DNA of 21,086 nucleotides from Fidelibacterota bacterium UBA2125 (lineage in GTDB: Bacteria > Fidelibacterota > Marinisomatia > Marinisomatales > S15-B10): positions 21,298 to 42,383 of the forward strand of contig DCXX01000028.1 in the NCBI GenBank assembly GCA_002329125.1. The letters run 5' to 3'. Both the position numbers and the translations under genes were made by a program. The notes under the pieces are model-generated. The model searched no databases and was not told where the DNA came from. It saw nothing but the letters and a program-made list of their open reading frames with translations. How positions within the stretch are numbered: the first letter of the stretch is position 1; the number at the start of each line of letters is the position of its first letter. Shown piece after piece: positions 15,131 to 21,086 of the stretch.

Positions 15131-15567
15131 CCTACAATCGCTTTTCCACCTGCTTTTTCAATCTTCTCAGCCGCTGTTGCGCTGAATGCATGGGCATAAA
15201 CTTTCACGGCTCTCTTAATGTCACCATTGGCAAGAACTTTCACAGGTTTGGCAGCAGATTTGATAACACCCTTTTCAAGCATGGTGGCAACATCAACTTT
15301 CTCATCATCAAGTTTAGAGATAGCCGAAAGGCTGACATTTTGATACTCATTCTTAAATCTGGCATTGGTGAAGCCGCGCTTGGGCACTCTCCTCTGAAGA
15401 GGCATCTGACCTCCTTCAAACCACGTTCTCCGCTTACTGCCTGAACGAGAGTGATAACCCTTATTGCCCCGACCGGCTGTTCCTCCCGTACCGGAAGCAT
15501 CCCCCCGTCCAAGCCGTTTCCGCGGTTTGCTGAGACTCTCAGGAGCTTTCAGATCACTCAACTTCAT
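15127..15567 (-). CDS. rplO: 50S ribosomal protein L15
   Basis: Late-assembly large-subunit protein with a long extended N-terminal arm that penetrates 23S rRNA. The 146 residues start MKLSDLKAPE and have the glycine- and arginine-rich arm RKRLGRGDASGTGGTAGRGNK. The standard FEGGQMPLQRRVPKRGF block follows at about residues 50-66. A compact C-terminal domain ends in AEKIEKAGGKAIVG. The start overlaps rpmD, and the end overlaps secY, both by four bases (ATGA), so this is a tightly coupled rpmD-rplO-secY block. Confidence 0.98.
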   Translation of the reverse strand: MKLSDLKAPESLSKPRKRLGRGDASGTGGTAGRGNKGYHSRSGSKRRTWFEGGQMPLQRRVPKRGFTNARFKNEYQNVSLSAISKLDDEKVDVATMLEKGVIKSAAKPVKVLANGDIKRAVKVYAHAFSATAAEKIEKAGGKAIVG

Positions 15568-15761
15568 AGCGCTTCATCCACTTTCAAAAGAAAACTTATC
15601 TTATTTACCATACCTCTGATTACCGGCGTATCAGTATGAATAACAGACTGATGCATTTTGCGAAGACCAAGTGCACGCAATGTTTTTTTTGCCTTTTGAT
15701 TGTAACCTATTGCGCTTTTAATCTGAGTTATTTGCAAAGATTTCAGTGATTTTTTAGCCAT
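15564..15761 (-). CDS. rpmD: 50S ribosomal protein L30
   Basis: Small large-subunit protein of the bacterial short type (65 residues, one domain). Core matches are LQITQIKSAIGYNQKAKKTLRALGL and MHQSVIHTDTPVIRGMVNKISFLLKV, covering nearly all of the family profile. ATG at 15761 lies nine bases after rpsE, and the TGA overlaps the rplO ATG. Its first six codons are almost identical in DNA to those of rpsN, both encoding MAKKSL. Confidence 0.96.
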   Translation of the reverse strand: MAKKSLKSLQITQIKSAIGYNQKAKKTLRALGLRKMHQSVIHTDTPVIRGMVNKISFLLKVDEAL

Positions 15762-15770
15762 GATTAATAT

Positions 15771-16274
15771 TTAACTGAACACCTCACCAATTGTTATTCC
15801 ACGCCTGTTGGCGACAGATACAGGATCTTGCAAATTTCTCAGTGCCACCTCTACAGCTCTCACAATATTATTTATGTTTGTAGAACCGTATCGTTTGGTG
15901 AGCACATCAGTAATTCCAGCTTGCTCAATAAGTGCCCGCACAGCGCCACCAGCGATAATACCCGTTCCAGGTGATGCCGGTTTAAGCATAACTTTAGCTG
16001 CACCAAATTTTCCTTCGATTTTATGGGGGATTGTCCCATTGATAACTGGAACACGAAACATGTTTTTCTTGGCGTTTTCTTTCGATTTGGAAATGGCTGA
16101 TATCACCTCGTTCGCCTTTCCGTAACCTAACCCCACATGGCCTTTTCCGTCACCAATGGCTGCAAGAGAACTAAAGCGAAAACGACGGCCTCCCGCCACT
16201 ACTTTGGCCACTCTGTTAATCTTGATAACAGTTTCTTCGTTCAGTTCCAGTTCAGTTGGGTTGATGCTGCTCAA
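15771..16274 (-). CDS. rpsE: 30S ribosomal protein S5
   Basis: Small-subunit protein at the mRNA entry site, important for accuracy of decoding. The 167 residues include the N-terminal double-stranded-RNA-binding-like domain (VIKINRVAKVVAGGRRFRFS, GDGKGHVGLGYGKANEV) and the C-terminal domain with PASPGTGIIAGGAVRALIE, GITDVLTKRYGSTN and NIVRAVEVAL. The start is TTG at 16274, overlapping the rplR stop as TTGA. AGGAGGA lies eight bases before it, inside rplR. No ATG gives a full-length protein. Confidence 0.98.
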   Translation of the reverse strand: MSSINPTELELNEETVIKINRVAKVVAGGRRFRFSSLAAIGDGKGHVGLGYGKANEVISAISKSKENAKKNMFRVPVINGTIPHKIEGKFGAAKVMLKPASPGTGIIAGGAVRALIEQAGITDVLTKRYGSTNINNIVRAVEVALRNLQDPVSVANRRGITIGEVFS

Positions 16275-16642
16275 AACTTAAGTCCTCCTTCGCGGGCACC
16301 GTCTGCAAAAGCCTTTACACGGCCGTGATAGAGGAACCCGTTCCGATCAAAAACAACTTTAGAGATTTTTTTCTTTTTCGCTCTTGTCGCCAGCTCCTTG
16401 CCCACCATGGAGCTTAGCTCAGTTTTAGTCACAGGCTTTTTAGACTTTGGAGCGATAGTTTTCTCACTTGATGAAGCCGTCACAAGTGTTTTACCAGAAA
16501 CATCGTCCACTAGTTGACCGTAAATATGTGATAAGCTACGGTAAACCACAAGCCGAGGCCTTGCTTCTGTGCCGAAAGCGTGGCGTTTACTCCTGCGCCG
16601 TCTTCGCTCTCTCCGTTCTGCCTTTTGTAGCTGCTCTTTCAT
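16271..16642 (-). CDS. rplR: 50S ribosomal protein L18
   Basis: Binds 5S rRNA together with L5 and helps place it in the central protuberance. The 123-residue protein has a very arginine-rich start (RRERRRRRSKRHAFG), the core RPRLVVYRSLSHIYGQLVDD, and the standard end VVFDRNGFLYHGRVKAFADGAREGGLKF-type block at about residues 95-123. ATG at 16642 follows rplF by three bases, with GGTGA upstream. The stop overlaps the rpsE TTG. Confidence 0.98.
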   Translation of the reverse strand: MKEQLQKAERRERRRRRSKRHAFGTEARPRLVVYRSLSHIYGQLVDDVSGKTLVTASSSEKTIAPKSKKPVTKTELSSMVGKELATRAKKKKISKVVFDRNGFLYHGRVKAFADGAREGGLKF

Positions 16643-16645
16643 GGC

Positions 16646-17182
16646 TTATTCACCCACTGTCTTACCCTTTTTGATCCGGACATATTCTCCTACATAGCGG
16701 ATTCCCTTGCCTTTGTAAGGTTCAGGTGGGCGAAATGATCTGATTTTGGCAGCAACCTCTCCAACAAGTTCTTTATTTATACCGGAGACAGATATGGAAT
16801 TTTTTGCAGCCTTAATCTCAATCCCCTCTGGTGGTTCAAAATAGATATCGTGAGAAAAACCGAGCGTCAGCTTCAACCTTTTACCTTCGAGATTTGCCGT
16901 ATAGCCAACACCATTAATCTCTAATTCTTTGGTGAACCCTTCAGTAACGCCTTGCACCATATTGGAGATAATAGCTCTGGTAGTGCCATGAAGCGAGCGG
17001 TGTGCTTTATTATCACTGGGACGCTCCACCAGAAGATGACTGTTTTCCTGTTTTACTTCCATATCCGGATGAACTTCAAAGCTCAGGTTTCCTTTTGGTC
17101 CCGTGACAGATACAAGCCTGGCATCCTGAGACACCTTAACCCCTTCAGGAACTGAAATAGGTTGTTTTCCTATTCTTGACAT
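16646..17182 (-). CDS. rplF: 50S ribosomal protein L6
   Basis: Large-subunit protein near the sarcin-ricin loop and factor-binding site. The 178 residues form two similar domains: the first begins MSRIGKQPISVPEGV, the second follows VTEGFTKELEINGVGYTA. The conserved C-terminal AAKIRSFRPPEPYKGKGIRYV precedes a basic tail. I start at the ATG at 17182, which restores the near-universal MSRIGK start, four bases after the rpsH stop. A GTG at 17197, inside rpsH, would add MSGKD. Neither has a strong Shine-Dalgarno site, so the exact start is not certain. Confidence 0.97.
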   Translation of the reverse strand: MSRIGKQPISVPEGVKVSQDARLVSVTGPKGNLSFEVHPDMEVKQENSHLLVERPSDNKAHRSLHGTTRAIISNMVQGVTEGFTKELEINGVGYTANLEGKRLKLTLGFSHDIYFEPPEGIEIKAAKNSISVSGINKELVGEVAAKIRSFRPPEPYKGKGIRYVGEYVRIKKGKTVGE

Positions 17183-17186
17183 ATCT

Positions 17187-17585
17187 TTACCAGACACTGC
17201 AAATTAGTTCACCACCAATATTCAGTTTTTTTGCAACTTTGTTTGAAATCACACCTTTCGACGTGGTTAATATGGCAACGCCGAGACCATCGAGAATTCT
17301 TGGAATTTCTCCTGCCCCCACATAAACACGGCGACCAGGCTTACTCTCTCTTGCAATATGCTGGATAACAGGTTCACCATTCCTGTCGTACTTAAGAAAA
17401 ACGCGCAATTCCTTCTTGACTGGGTGATTAATAACAATAAAGTCCTTGATGTAATGTTCTTCCCTTAGAATATAGAGGATACGTTTCTTAAGATTTGAAG
17501 AAGGGACGTCCACCCACCGCTTGCCCATATGCAAGCCGTTGCGAACTCTTGTCAGCAAATCGGCGACTGGATCTGTCATGCTCAC
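17187..17585 (-). CDS. rpsH: 30S ribosomal protein S8
   Basis: Primary 16S rRNA-binding protein of the central domain; in E. coli it also represses its own operon by binding the rplE leader region. The 132 residues start MSMTDPVADLLTRVRNGLHM and contain the C-terminal RNA-binding block RRVYVGAGEIPRILDGLG, TSKGVISNK, then GGELICSVW. The start is GTG at 17585, with AAGGAG 12 bases upstream. The ATG two codons later (17579) is an alternative. Gene order rpsN-rpsH-rplF is standard. Confidence 0.98.
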   Translation of the reverse strand: MSMTDPVADLLTRVRNGLHMGKRWVDVPSSNLKKRILYILREEHYIKDFIVINHPVKKELRVFLKYDRNGEPVIQHIARESKPGRRVYVGAGEIPRILDGLGVAILTTSKGVISNKVAKKLNIGGELICSVW

Positions 17586-17604
17586 TTTTTGTTTTCTCTC
17601 CTTA

Positions 17605-17790
17605 TTACCAACTGGCCTTCGTGACGCCAGGAATTTCTCCCTTTAAAGCAAGTTCCCGGAAGCAAAGACGACAGAGACCAAACTTTCTTAGGAAAGCGCG
17701 GGACCTACCACATTTTGCACATCTGTGATACTTGCGAACTTGAAACTTCGGTATTTTGTTTGCCTTGAATATGAGTGATTTTTTAGCCAT
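17605..17790 (-). CDS. rpsN: 30S ribosomal protein S14, zinc-binding type
   Basis: Small-subunit head protein needed for late 30S assembly. This is the short (61-residue) C+ type with two CxxC pairs, C24/C27 and C40/C43, that bind zinc, rather than the longer zinc-free form of E. coli. The core reads RCAKCGRSRAFLRKFGLCRL and ends GEIPGVTKASW, as in the family. ATG at 17790 overlaps the rplE stop as TAATG. Some bacteria carry a second, zinc-free copy for zinc limitation; none is in the window. Confidence 0.98.
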   Translation of the reverse strand: MAKKSLIFKANKIPKFQVRKYHRCAKCGRSRAFLRKFGLCRLCFRELALKGEIPGVTKASW

Positions 17791-18518
17791 TAATTAACCT
17801 CTTCTAAATCAGCCGCCTCTTCGGCGGGCCTGGCTGCTCGCTCAAAGCGATTATCCAGCCTGAACGGAAAACCGAGGGATTTCAGAAGAAGGTATGCCCC
17901 CTCATCTGTCTTGGCACTGGTGGTGATAGTGATGTCCAGTCCCCGTATTTTGTCAATCTTATCGTAATCAATTTCCGGAAACACAATCTGTTCCAGGATA
18001 CCAAAACTGTAATTACCACGGCCATCAAAAGATTTTACGGAAAGACCAGTAAAGTCTCTTACACGAGGTAGAGCAATGCTTATAAGTCGCTCCAAAAATT
18101 CATACATGCGCTGGCGGCGGAGTGTTACTCTTGTCCCAACCGGATCCCCCACCCGAAGCTTGAAATTGGAGATGGCTTTCTTGGCTTTAGTTACCACAGC
18201 CTTCTGACCGGTAATTGTTGTGAGATCGTTAATGGCATGTTCCAACGCGTTCTTTTCTTCACGAGCATTGCCGATACCGATATTCAAAGAGATTTTTTGG
18301 ATCCTAGGCACCTGATATGGATTTTTTAACCCAAGCTGTTTCTGAAGTGCTGGAGAGATATTATCCTTGAAAAGGGTGATCAGGTTGGGAAGATAACCAT
18401 TCATATCAGTCGTATTTTTTCCATTGCCCTTGGGCTTAGCCGATGGCTTCGCTTTGGACTTTACCTTCGGTTTTGGTTTTGCTTTTTTTGTAGTCACTTT
18501 TTTCTTTGTTTCGGCCAA
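17790..18518 (-). CDS. rplE: 50S ribosomal protein L5 with basic N-terminal extension
   Basis: Binds 5S rRNA and contacts the P-site tRNA and S13. The L5 core begins near residue 55 (PYQVPRIQKISLNIGIGNARE) and continues through ITGQKAVVTKAKKAISNFKLR, VTLRRQRMYEFLERLISIALPRVRDF and GLDITITTSAKTDEGAYLLL to the end. At 242 residues it is about 60 longer than usual. Most of the excess is a Lys/Pro/Ala/Thr-rich tail (residues 2-36, no acidic residues after E3) before an ATG at codon 39; an acidic tail (AEEAADLEEVN) ends the protein. The start is TTG at 18518, five bases after AGGAG, which overlaps the rplX stop. The ATG at 18404 has no ribosome site, so I favour translation of the tail. Confidence 0.95.
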   Translation of the reverse strand: MAETKKKVTTKKAKPKPKVKSKAKPSAKPKGNGKNTTDMNGYLPNLITLFKDNISPALQKQLGLKNPYQVPRIQKISLNIGIGNAREEKNALEHAINDLTTITGQKAVVTKAKKAISNFKLRVGDPVGTRVTLRRQRMYEFLERLISIALPRVRDFTGLSVKSFDGRGNYSFGILEQIVFPEIDYDKIDKIRGLDITITTSAKTDEGAYLLLKSLGFPFRLDNRFERAARPAEEAADLEEVN

Positions 18519-18526
18519 CAGCTCTC

Positions 18527-18835
18527 CTAAGAATCGATATCTTCGCCTGTCTTACGGGCGACTCTAATCTTTCTACCAGTGTCCAGTAAACGATGACCAA
18601 CGCGGGTCCTACTGCCCGAAACAACCAGCATCACATTGGAGGCGTGAACAGACGCTTCTCTTTCAATTATGCCCCCTTGCTGATTCTGTTGGGTCGGCTT
18701 CGAATGGCGTTTCATAAAGTTGATTCCCTCAATAATCAGTCGCTGAGACTTGGGATTCACACTGAGCACTTTACCCTGTTTTCCCCGGTCATCACCGGAA
18801 ATCACTTCAACCGTGTCACCTGTTCGAATTCTCAC
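18527..18835 (-). CDS. rplX: 50S ribosomal protein L24
   Basis: Assembly-initiating large-subunit protein that sits near the tunnel exit. The 102 residues start with the KOW motif (VRIRTGDTVEVISGDDRGKQGKVLSVNP region), then IIEGINFMKRHSKPTQQNQQGGI and HASNVMLV, all standard for L24. The start is GTG at 18835, overlapping the rplN stop as TAGTG. GGAGGTGAT lies immediately upstream, a near-perfect Shine-Dalgarno site. The stop TAG overlaps the site that serves rplE. Confidence 0.98.
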   Translation of the reverse strand: MRIRTGDTVEVISGDDRGKQGKVLSVNPKSQRLIIEGINFMKRHSKPTQQNQQGGIIEREASVHASNVMLVVSGSRTRVGHRLLDTGRKIRVARKTGEDIDS

Positions 18836-19203
18836 TATATCACCTCCGGTGCCATGGAAATGATCCGCATAAAACCTTTTTCGCGAAGTTCGTGGGCTAC
18901 AGGCCCGAAAATTCTTGTCCCCCGGGGTTCACCTGAGTCTGTAAGTAAGACGGCCGCATTATCATCAAACCTAACATAGGTACCATCTTTACGACCAACT
19001 TCTTTTCGCGTTCTCACAACCACAGCACGAGACTTTTCACCCTTCTTCACCATACCACCGGGGATTGCCTGCTTAACGGAAACAACAATAATGTCACCGA
19101 TAGAGGCGTACCTCCGCTTGGATCCGCCTAACACTTTGAAGCAGAGTACTTCCTTCGCACCTGTGTTGTCTGCAACTTTTAATCTTGTTTCTGACTGAAT
19201 CAT
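18835..19203 (-). CDS. rplN: 50S ribosomal protein L14
   Basis: Interface protein of the large subunit that forms an intersubunit bridge with 16S rRNA and binds the silencing factor RsfS. The length of 122 residues is the family standard. Recognisable parts are MIQSETRLKVADNTGAKEVLC at the start, GDIIVVSVKQAIPGG, VVVRTRKEVGRKDGTYVRFDDNAAVLL, and GTRIFGPVAHELREKGFMRIISMAPEVI at the end. It starts 29 bases after rpsQ and overlaps rplX by one base. Confidence 0.99.
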   Translation of the reverse strand: MIQSETRLKVADNTGAKEVLCFKVLGGSKRRYASIGDIIVVSVKQAIPGGMVKKGEKSRAVVVRTRKEVGRKDGTYVRFDDNAAVLLTDSGEPRGTRIFGPVAHELREKGFMRIISMAPEVI

Positions 19204-19232
19204 GAATCTTCTTTATTTTGTGCAAATGAACT

Positions 19233-19496
19233 TTAGCGGGTTCTGCCTTTTTCAACTATCTCCGTCACCCGCCACCGCTTTGTTTTACTCATGGGGCGTA
19301 CGGACAGAATCTTCACTTTGTCACCATTATTGCATTCATGCTGGCCCGTGTCAGCACTGTATTTCTTCTTTTTTATGATATACTTCTTGTACATAGGATG
19401 AAGAACACGTCGCTTCACTTCCACACGAACAGTTTTTTCCATACGGTCGCTCACCACCACTCCAGCAAGAATCTGTTTTTGTCCTCTTTCAACCAT
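19233..19496 (-). CDS. rpsQ: 30S ribosomal protein S17
   Basis: Primary 16S rRNA 5'-domain binder with an OB fold, important early in 30S assembly. The 87 residues show LAGVVVSDRMEKTVRVEVKR at the N terminus, HPMYKKYIIKKKKYSADTG in the middle and GDKVKILSVRPMSKTKRWRV at the C terminus, covering the whole family profile. ATG at 19496 is five bases after rpmC, giving the standard rplP-rpmC-rpsQ order. Confidence 0.98.
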   Translation of the reverse strand: MVERGQKQILAGVVVSDRMEKTVRVEVKRRVLHPMYKKYIIKKKKYSADTGQHECNNGDKVKILSVRPMSKTKRWRVTEIVEKGRTR

Positions 19497-19501
19497 GATC
19501 G

Positions 19502-19711
19502 TTATGCTTCCGCCTGTCTGATTCCAAGTTCAAATTCATTAAGCACTGTTTTTATCTGAGCAATCTCTTTTCGCAAATAACGTAGCTGGAGTGGGTTCTC
19601 TAGTTGCTGGAGCGCCTTTTGAAACTTCAGTTTCTCCAACTCTTTCTGGACATCTATCAAGCGAGATTTTAGCTCATCAATTGATAATTCTTTCAATTCT
19701 TCTCTCTTCAT
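19502..19711 (-). CDS. rpmC: 50S ribosomal protein L29
   Basis: Small two-helix protein at the tunnel exit, part of the docking site for trigger factor and SRP. The 69 residues begin MKREELKELSIDELKSRLID (first helix) and continue to KFQKALQQLENPLQLRYLRKEIAQIKTVL (the second helix, with the family NP-x-R-x-(R/K)-x-I-A pattern). It lies 16 bases after rplP and five before rpsQ. Confidence 0.97.
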   Translation of the reverse strand: MKREELKELSIDELKSRLIDVQKELEKLKFQKALQQLENPLQLRYLRKEIAQIKTVLNEFELGIRQAEA

Positions 19712-19727
19712 ACCTTATAAATCTGGA

Positions 19728-20150
19728 TCAACCAGTAAATTCTCTTCGTTCAGACAATTTTGTTCTAACGGATAACTTGTGTCCGGCAATACGGAACGCC
19801 TCTGCTGCTAAATCCTTATCAACACCTTCCACTTCAAAAAGAATTCTTCCTGGCTTCACCACCGCCACCCACTGGTCTGGAGCTCCTTTGCCTTTCCCCA
19901 TTCTCACTTCGGCGGGTTTCTTGGTAATGGGCTTATCAGGGAAAATCCTGATCCACATGCGACCATGCTTTCTGATCTGCCGAATGATTGCTACACGGGC
20001 TGATTCGATCTGTCCTGCAGTTACCCAACCGGGCTCCACAGCCTTCATGCCGAAACTACCGAATGCTACATGACTACCCTTGGTGGCCATCCCTCGCCGG
20101 CGACCACGATGCTGTCTGCGCCACTTAACTTTTTTCGGCTCCAGAGGCAT
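19728..20150 (-). CDS. rplP: 50S ribosomal protein L16
   Basis: Large-subunit protein near the A site that positions aminoacyl-tRNA. The 140-residue protein has PKKVKWRRQHRGRRRG at the start, FGSFGMKAVEPGWVTAGQIESAR, GRMWIRIFPDKPITKKPAEVRMGKGKG and PGRILFEVEGV, all diagnostic of L16. The arginine in the KPAEVRMGKGKG segment is the one hydroxylated in E. coli. The ATG at 20150 overlaps the rpsC stop as TAATG, so the two are translationally coupled. Confidence 0.98.
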   Translation of the reverse strand: MPLEPKKVKWRRQHRGRRRGMATKGSHVAFGSFGMKAVEPGWVTAGQIESARVAIIRQIRKHGRMWIRIFPDKPITKKPAEVRMGKGKGAPDQWVAVVKPGRILFEVEGVDKDLAAEAFRIAGHKLSVRTKLSERREFTG

Positions 20151-20809
20151 TAGGTCGCCACCTCCCCGTTACAAATCCAGACCTTAACACCAATGATTCC
20201 GTACGTGGTTCGTGCTTCAGTAATAGCAAAATCAATGTCCGATCTCAGTGTCTGGAGCGGAACTCGGCCTTCACGGAATGTCTCCTGACGAGCAATATCG
20301 GCACCGCCAAGACGACCTGCTACACGAATCCTGATACCGTCCGCTCCCATCCGAATGGTAGATTGAATCGCTTTTTTTACAGCACGGCGATAACTGATTT
20401 TCTTAATAAGCTGCTGAGCAATATTTTCGCCCACCAGTTTTGCATCCATTTCAGGCCTTTTAATTTCCGAGACGTTGACCTGTGTATCCATGGTGTACTT
20501 TTCACCCGTTTCAGGGCTGACTTTTGTGGAAAGCTGTTTAACCTCTTCCCGAAGTTTGTCTACATCCTTACCACCCTTTCCAATGACAATTCCGGGCCGC
20601 GAAGTATTGATTGTCATGGTGAGTTTCTTAGAAGTCCGCTCAATGTCTACACGAGATATGCCAGCATTAGGAAGACGCTGATTCACATAACGCCTGAGCA
20701 TAATGTCCTCAGAGACGTAGTTGGAATAATTTTTTCCGCCAAACCAGTTGGAAGACCACGGTTTGTTAATACCCAGTCGAAATCCCGTCGGATGTGTTTT
20801 CTGTCCCAA
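20150..20809 (-). CDS. rpsC: 30S ribosomal protein S3
   Basis: Small-subunit head protein at the mRNA entry channel, with helicase-linked function together with S4 and S5. The 219-residue protein starts MGQKTHPTGFRLGI, has a type II KH domain at about residues 40-110 (RPGIVIGKGGKDVDKLREEV contains the GxxG loop), and the C-terminal domain with GADGIRIRVAGRLGGADIAR and TTYGIIGVKVWI. The start is TTG at 20809, with AAGGAG about seven bases upstream; the universal M-G-Q-K start supports it. It follows rplV by ten bases. Confidence 0.98.
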   Translation of the reverse strand: MGQKTHPTGFRLGINKPWSSNWFGGKNYSNYVSEDIMLRRYVNQRLPNAGISRVDIERTSKKLTMTINTSRPGIVIGKGGKDVDKLREEVKQLSTKVSPETGEKYTMDTQVNVSEIKRPEMDAKLVGENIAQQLIKKISYRRAVKKAIQSTIRMGADGIRIRVAGRLGGADIARQETFREGRVPLQTLRSDIDFAITEARTTYGIIGVKVWICNGEVAT

Positions 20810-20819
20810 AGTTTCTCCT

Positions 20820-21086
20820 TTAATCTTTTTCTGCTACAACAACAGTCAGATGGCTGGAGCGCCGTCTGATTCGTGATGCCCTGCCCATGGAGGCAGGACG
20901 AAATCTCCGCATGGTTGGTCCTTCATCAACAAAAGCTTCCTTAACAAACAAATCTTCTCCATCCGTATTCGCTGTCTCCTCAGATTGAAGAAAGTTGGAA
21001 ACAGCTGAATGTATAGTTTTCTCAATCACTCCTGATGCCTTCTGAGGCGAAAAATGAAGAAGGTTCAGTGCCGTCTCAACATCGCG
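20820..21086 (-). CDS. rplV: 50S ribosomal protein L22, 5' end outside window
   Basis: Large-subunit protein that lines the peptide exit tunnel with its beta-hairpin. The 88 residues seen open with RDVETALNLLHFSPQKASGV, the family's helix block, and continue through the tunnel hairpin FRPASMGRASRIRRRSSHLTVVV to the stop TAA at 20820-20822. The codon read as a GTG start at 21029 is an internal valine; the true start lies beyond 21086, about 20-25 residues upstream. The gene belongs to the S10 operon, before rpsC. Confidence 0.97.
   Translation of the reverse strand, partial: RDVETALNLLHFSPQKASGVIEKTIHSAVSNFLQSEETANTDGEDLFVKEAFVDEGPTMRRFRPASMGRASRIRRRSSHLTVVVAEKD

Noticed and set aside
15743..17790. 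Identical DNA at the starts of rpmD and rpsN
   Set aside because: Both encode MAKKSL after a short A/T-rich leader. The match of about 17 bases is explained by shared codons and is not a mobile repeat.
20363..20869. Long plus-strand open frame of 168 codons opposite rpsC
   Set aside because: It is antisense to a highly conserved ribosomal gene, has no recognisable protein features, and is explained by codon use on the other strand. The same holds for plus-strand frames at 10209-10661, 19591-20073 and 8885-9337.
1..21086. CRISPR arrays, tRNA or rRNA genes, insertion sequences, phage genes
   Set aside because: No regularly spaced repeats, cloverleaf sequences, transposase motifs or terminal inverted repeats were seen. 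The XerC/D gene sits in a housekeeping context and is not evidence for an integrated element.

Overview
The window is a bacterial chromosomal segment in which every gene I can support lies on the minus strand, so it reads from right to left. The right half is a canonical S10/spc/alpha ribosomal protein cluster. The left half is a set of housekeeping and envelope genes. Zinc-type S14, a group II PcrB-like prenyl-glyceryl-phosphate synthase, an efp-accB-accC block and the sequence flavour of RpoA and SecY suggest a Gram-negative of the FCB superphylum. A marine Marinimicrobia (SAR406)-type lineage is my best guess, but it is an inference from family resemblance and not a phylogeny. The genetic code is standard. 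Shine-Dalgarno sites are clear at many genes, and TTG and GTG starts are common.

Right to left, 21086-10023 carries rplV (5' end outside the window), rpsC, rplP, rpmC, rpsQ, rplN, rplX, rplE, rpsN, rpsH, rplF, rplR, rpsE, rpmD, rplO, secY, map, rpmJ, rpsM, rpsK, rpsD, rpoA and rplQ. Stop/start overlaps or gaps of a few bases run throughout, with no visible internal terminator. The order is standard except that adk and infA, often found between secY and rpmJ, are absent. The 37-codon rpmJ is easily missed but clear. L5 has an unusual lysine-rich N-terminal tail.

An intrinsic terminator lies 28 bases after rplQ (9994-9965). It lies inside the first codons of the next gene, a secreted GHL10-type glycoside-hydrolase-like protein, where its U-tract encodes part of the signal peptide. 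This is the most unusual arrangement I found. Next come hutU and hutI, two consecutive steps of histidine degradation. A candidate promoter (5915-5887) follows, then a two-gene unit (an unrecognised secreted protein and a small DUF350-like membrane protein), closed by a strong terminator at 5148-5124.

A second candidate promoter (5068-5040) starts efp-accB-accC-gcvH: elongation factor P, the biotin carrier and biotin carboxylase of acetyl-CoA carboxylase, and the lipoyl carrier GcvH. The PcrB-like synthase, the heptose-pathway isomerase gmhA and a XerC/D recombinase (cut off by the left edge) complete the run. Together these serve translation, fatty-acid and lipid precursor supply, outer-envelope sugar synthesis and chromosome-dimer resolution.

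I saw no tRNA, rRNA, CRISPR array, insertion sequence or phage gene. No gene-free stretch exceeds 300 bases; the longest is 5015-5187, which holds the terminator and the efp promoter candidate. I did not find a clearly new multi-gene system. The best leads are the coding-embedded terminator, the archaeal-type lipid enzyme, the uncharacterised secreted/DUF350 pair and the odd xerD start.
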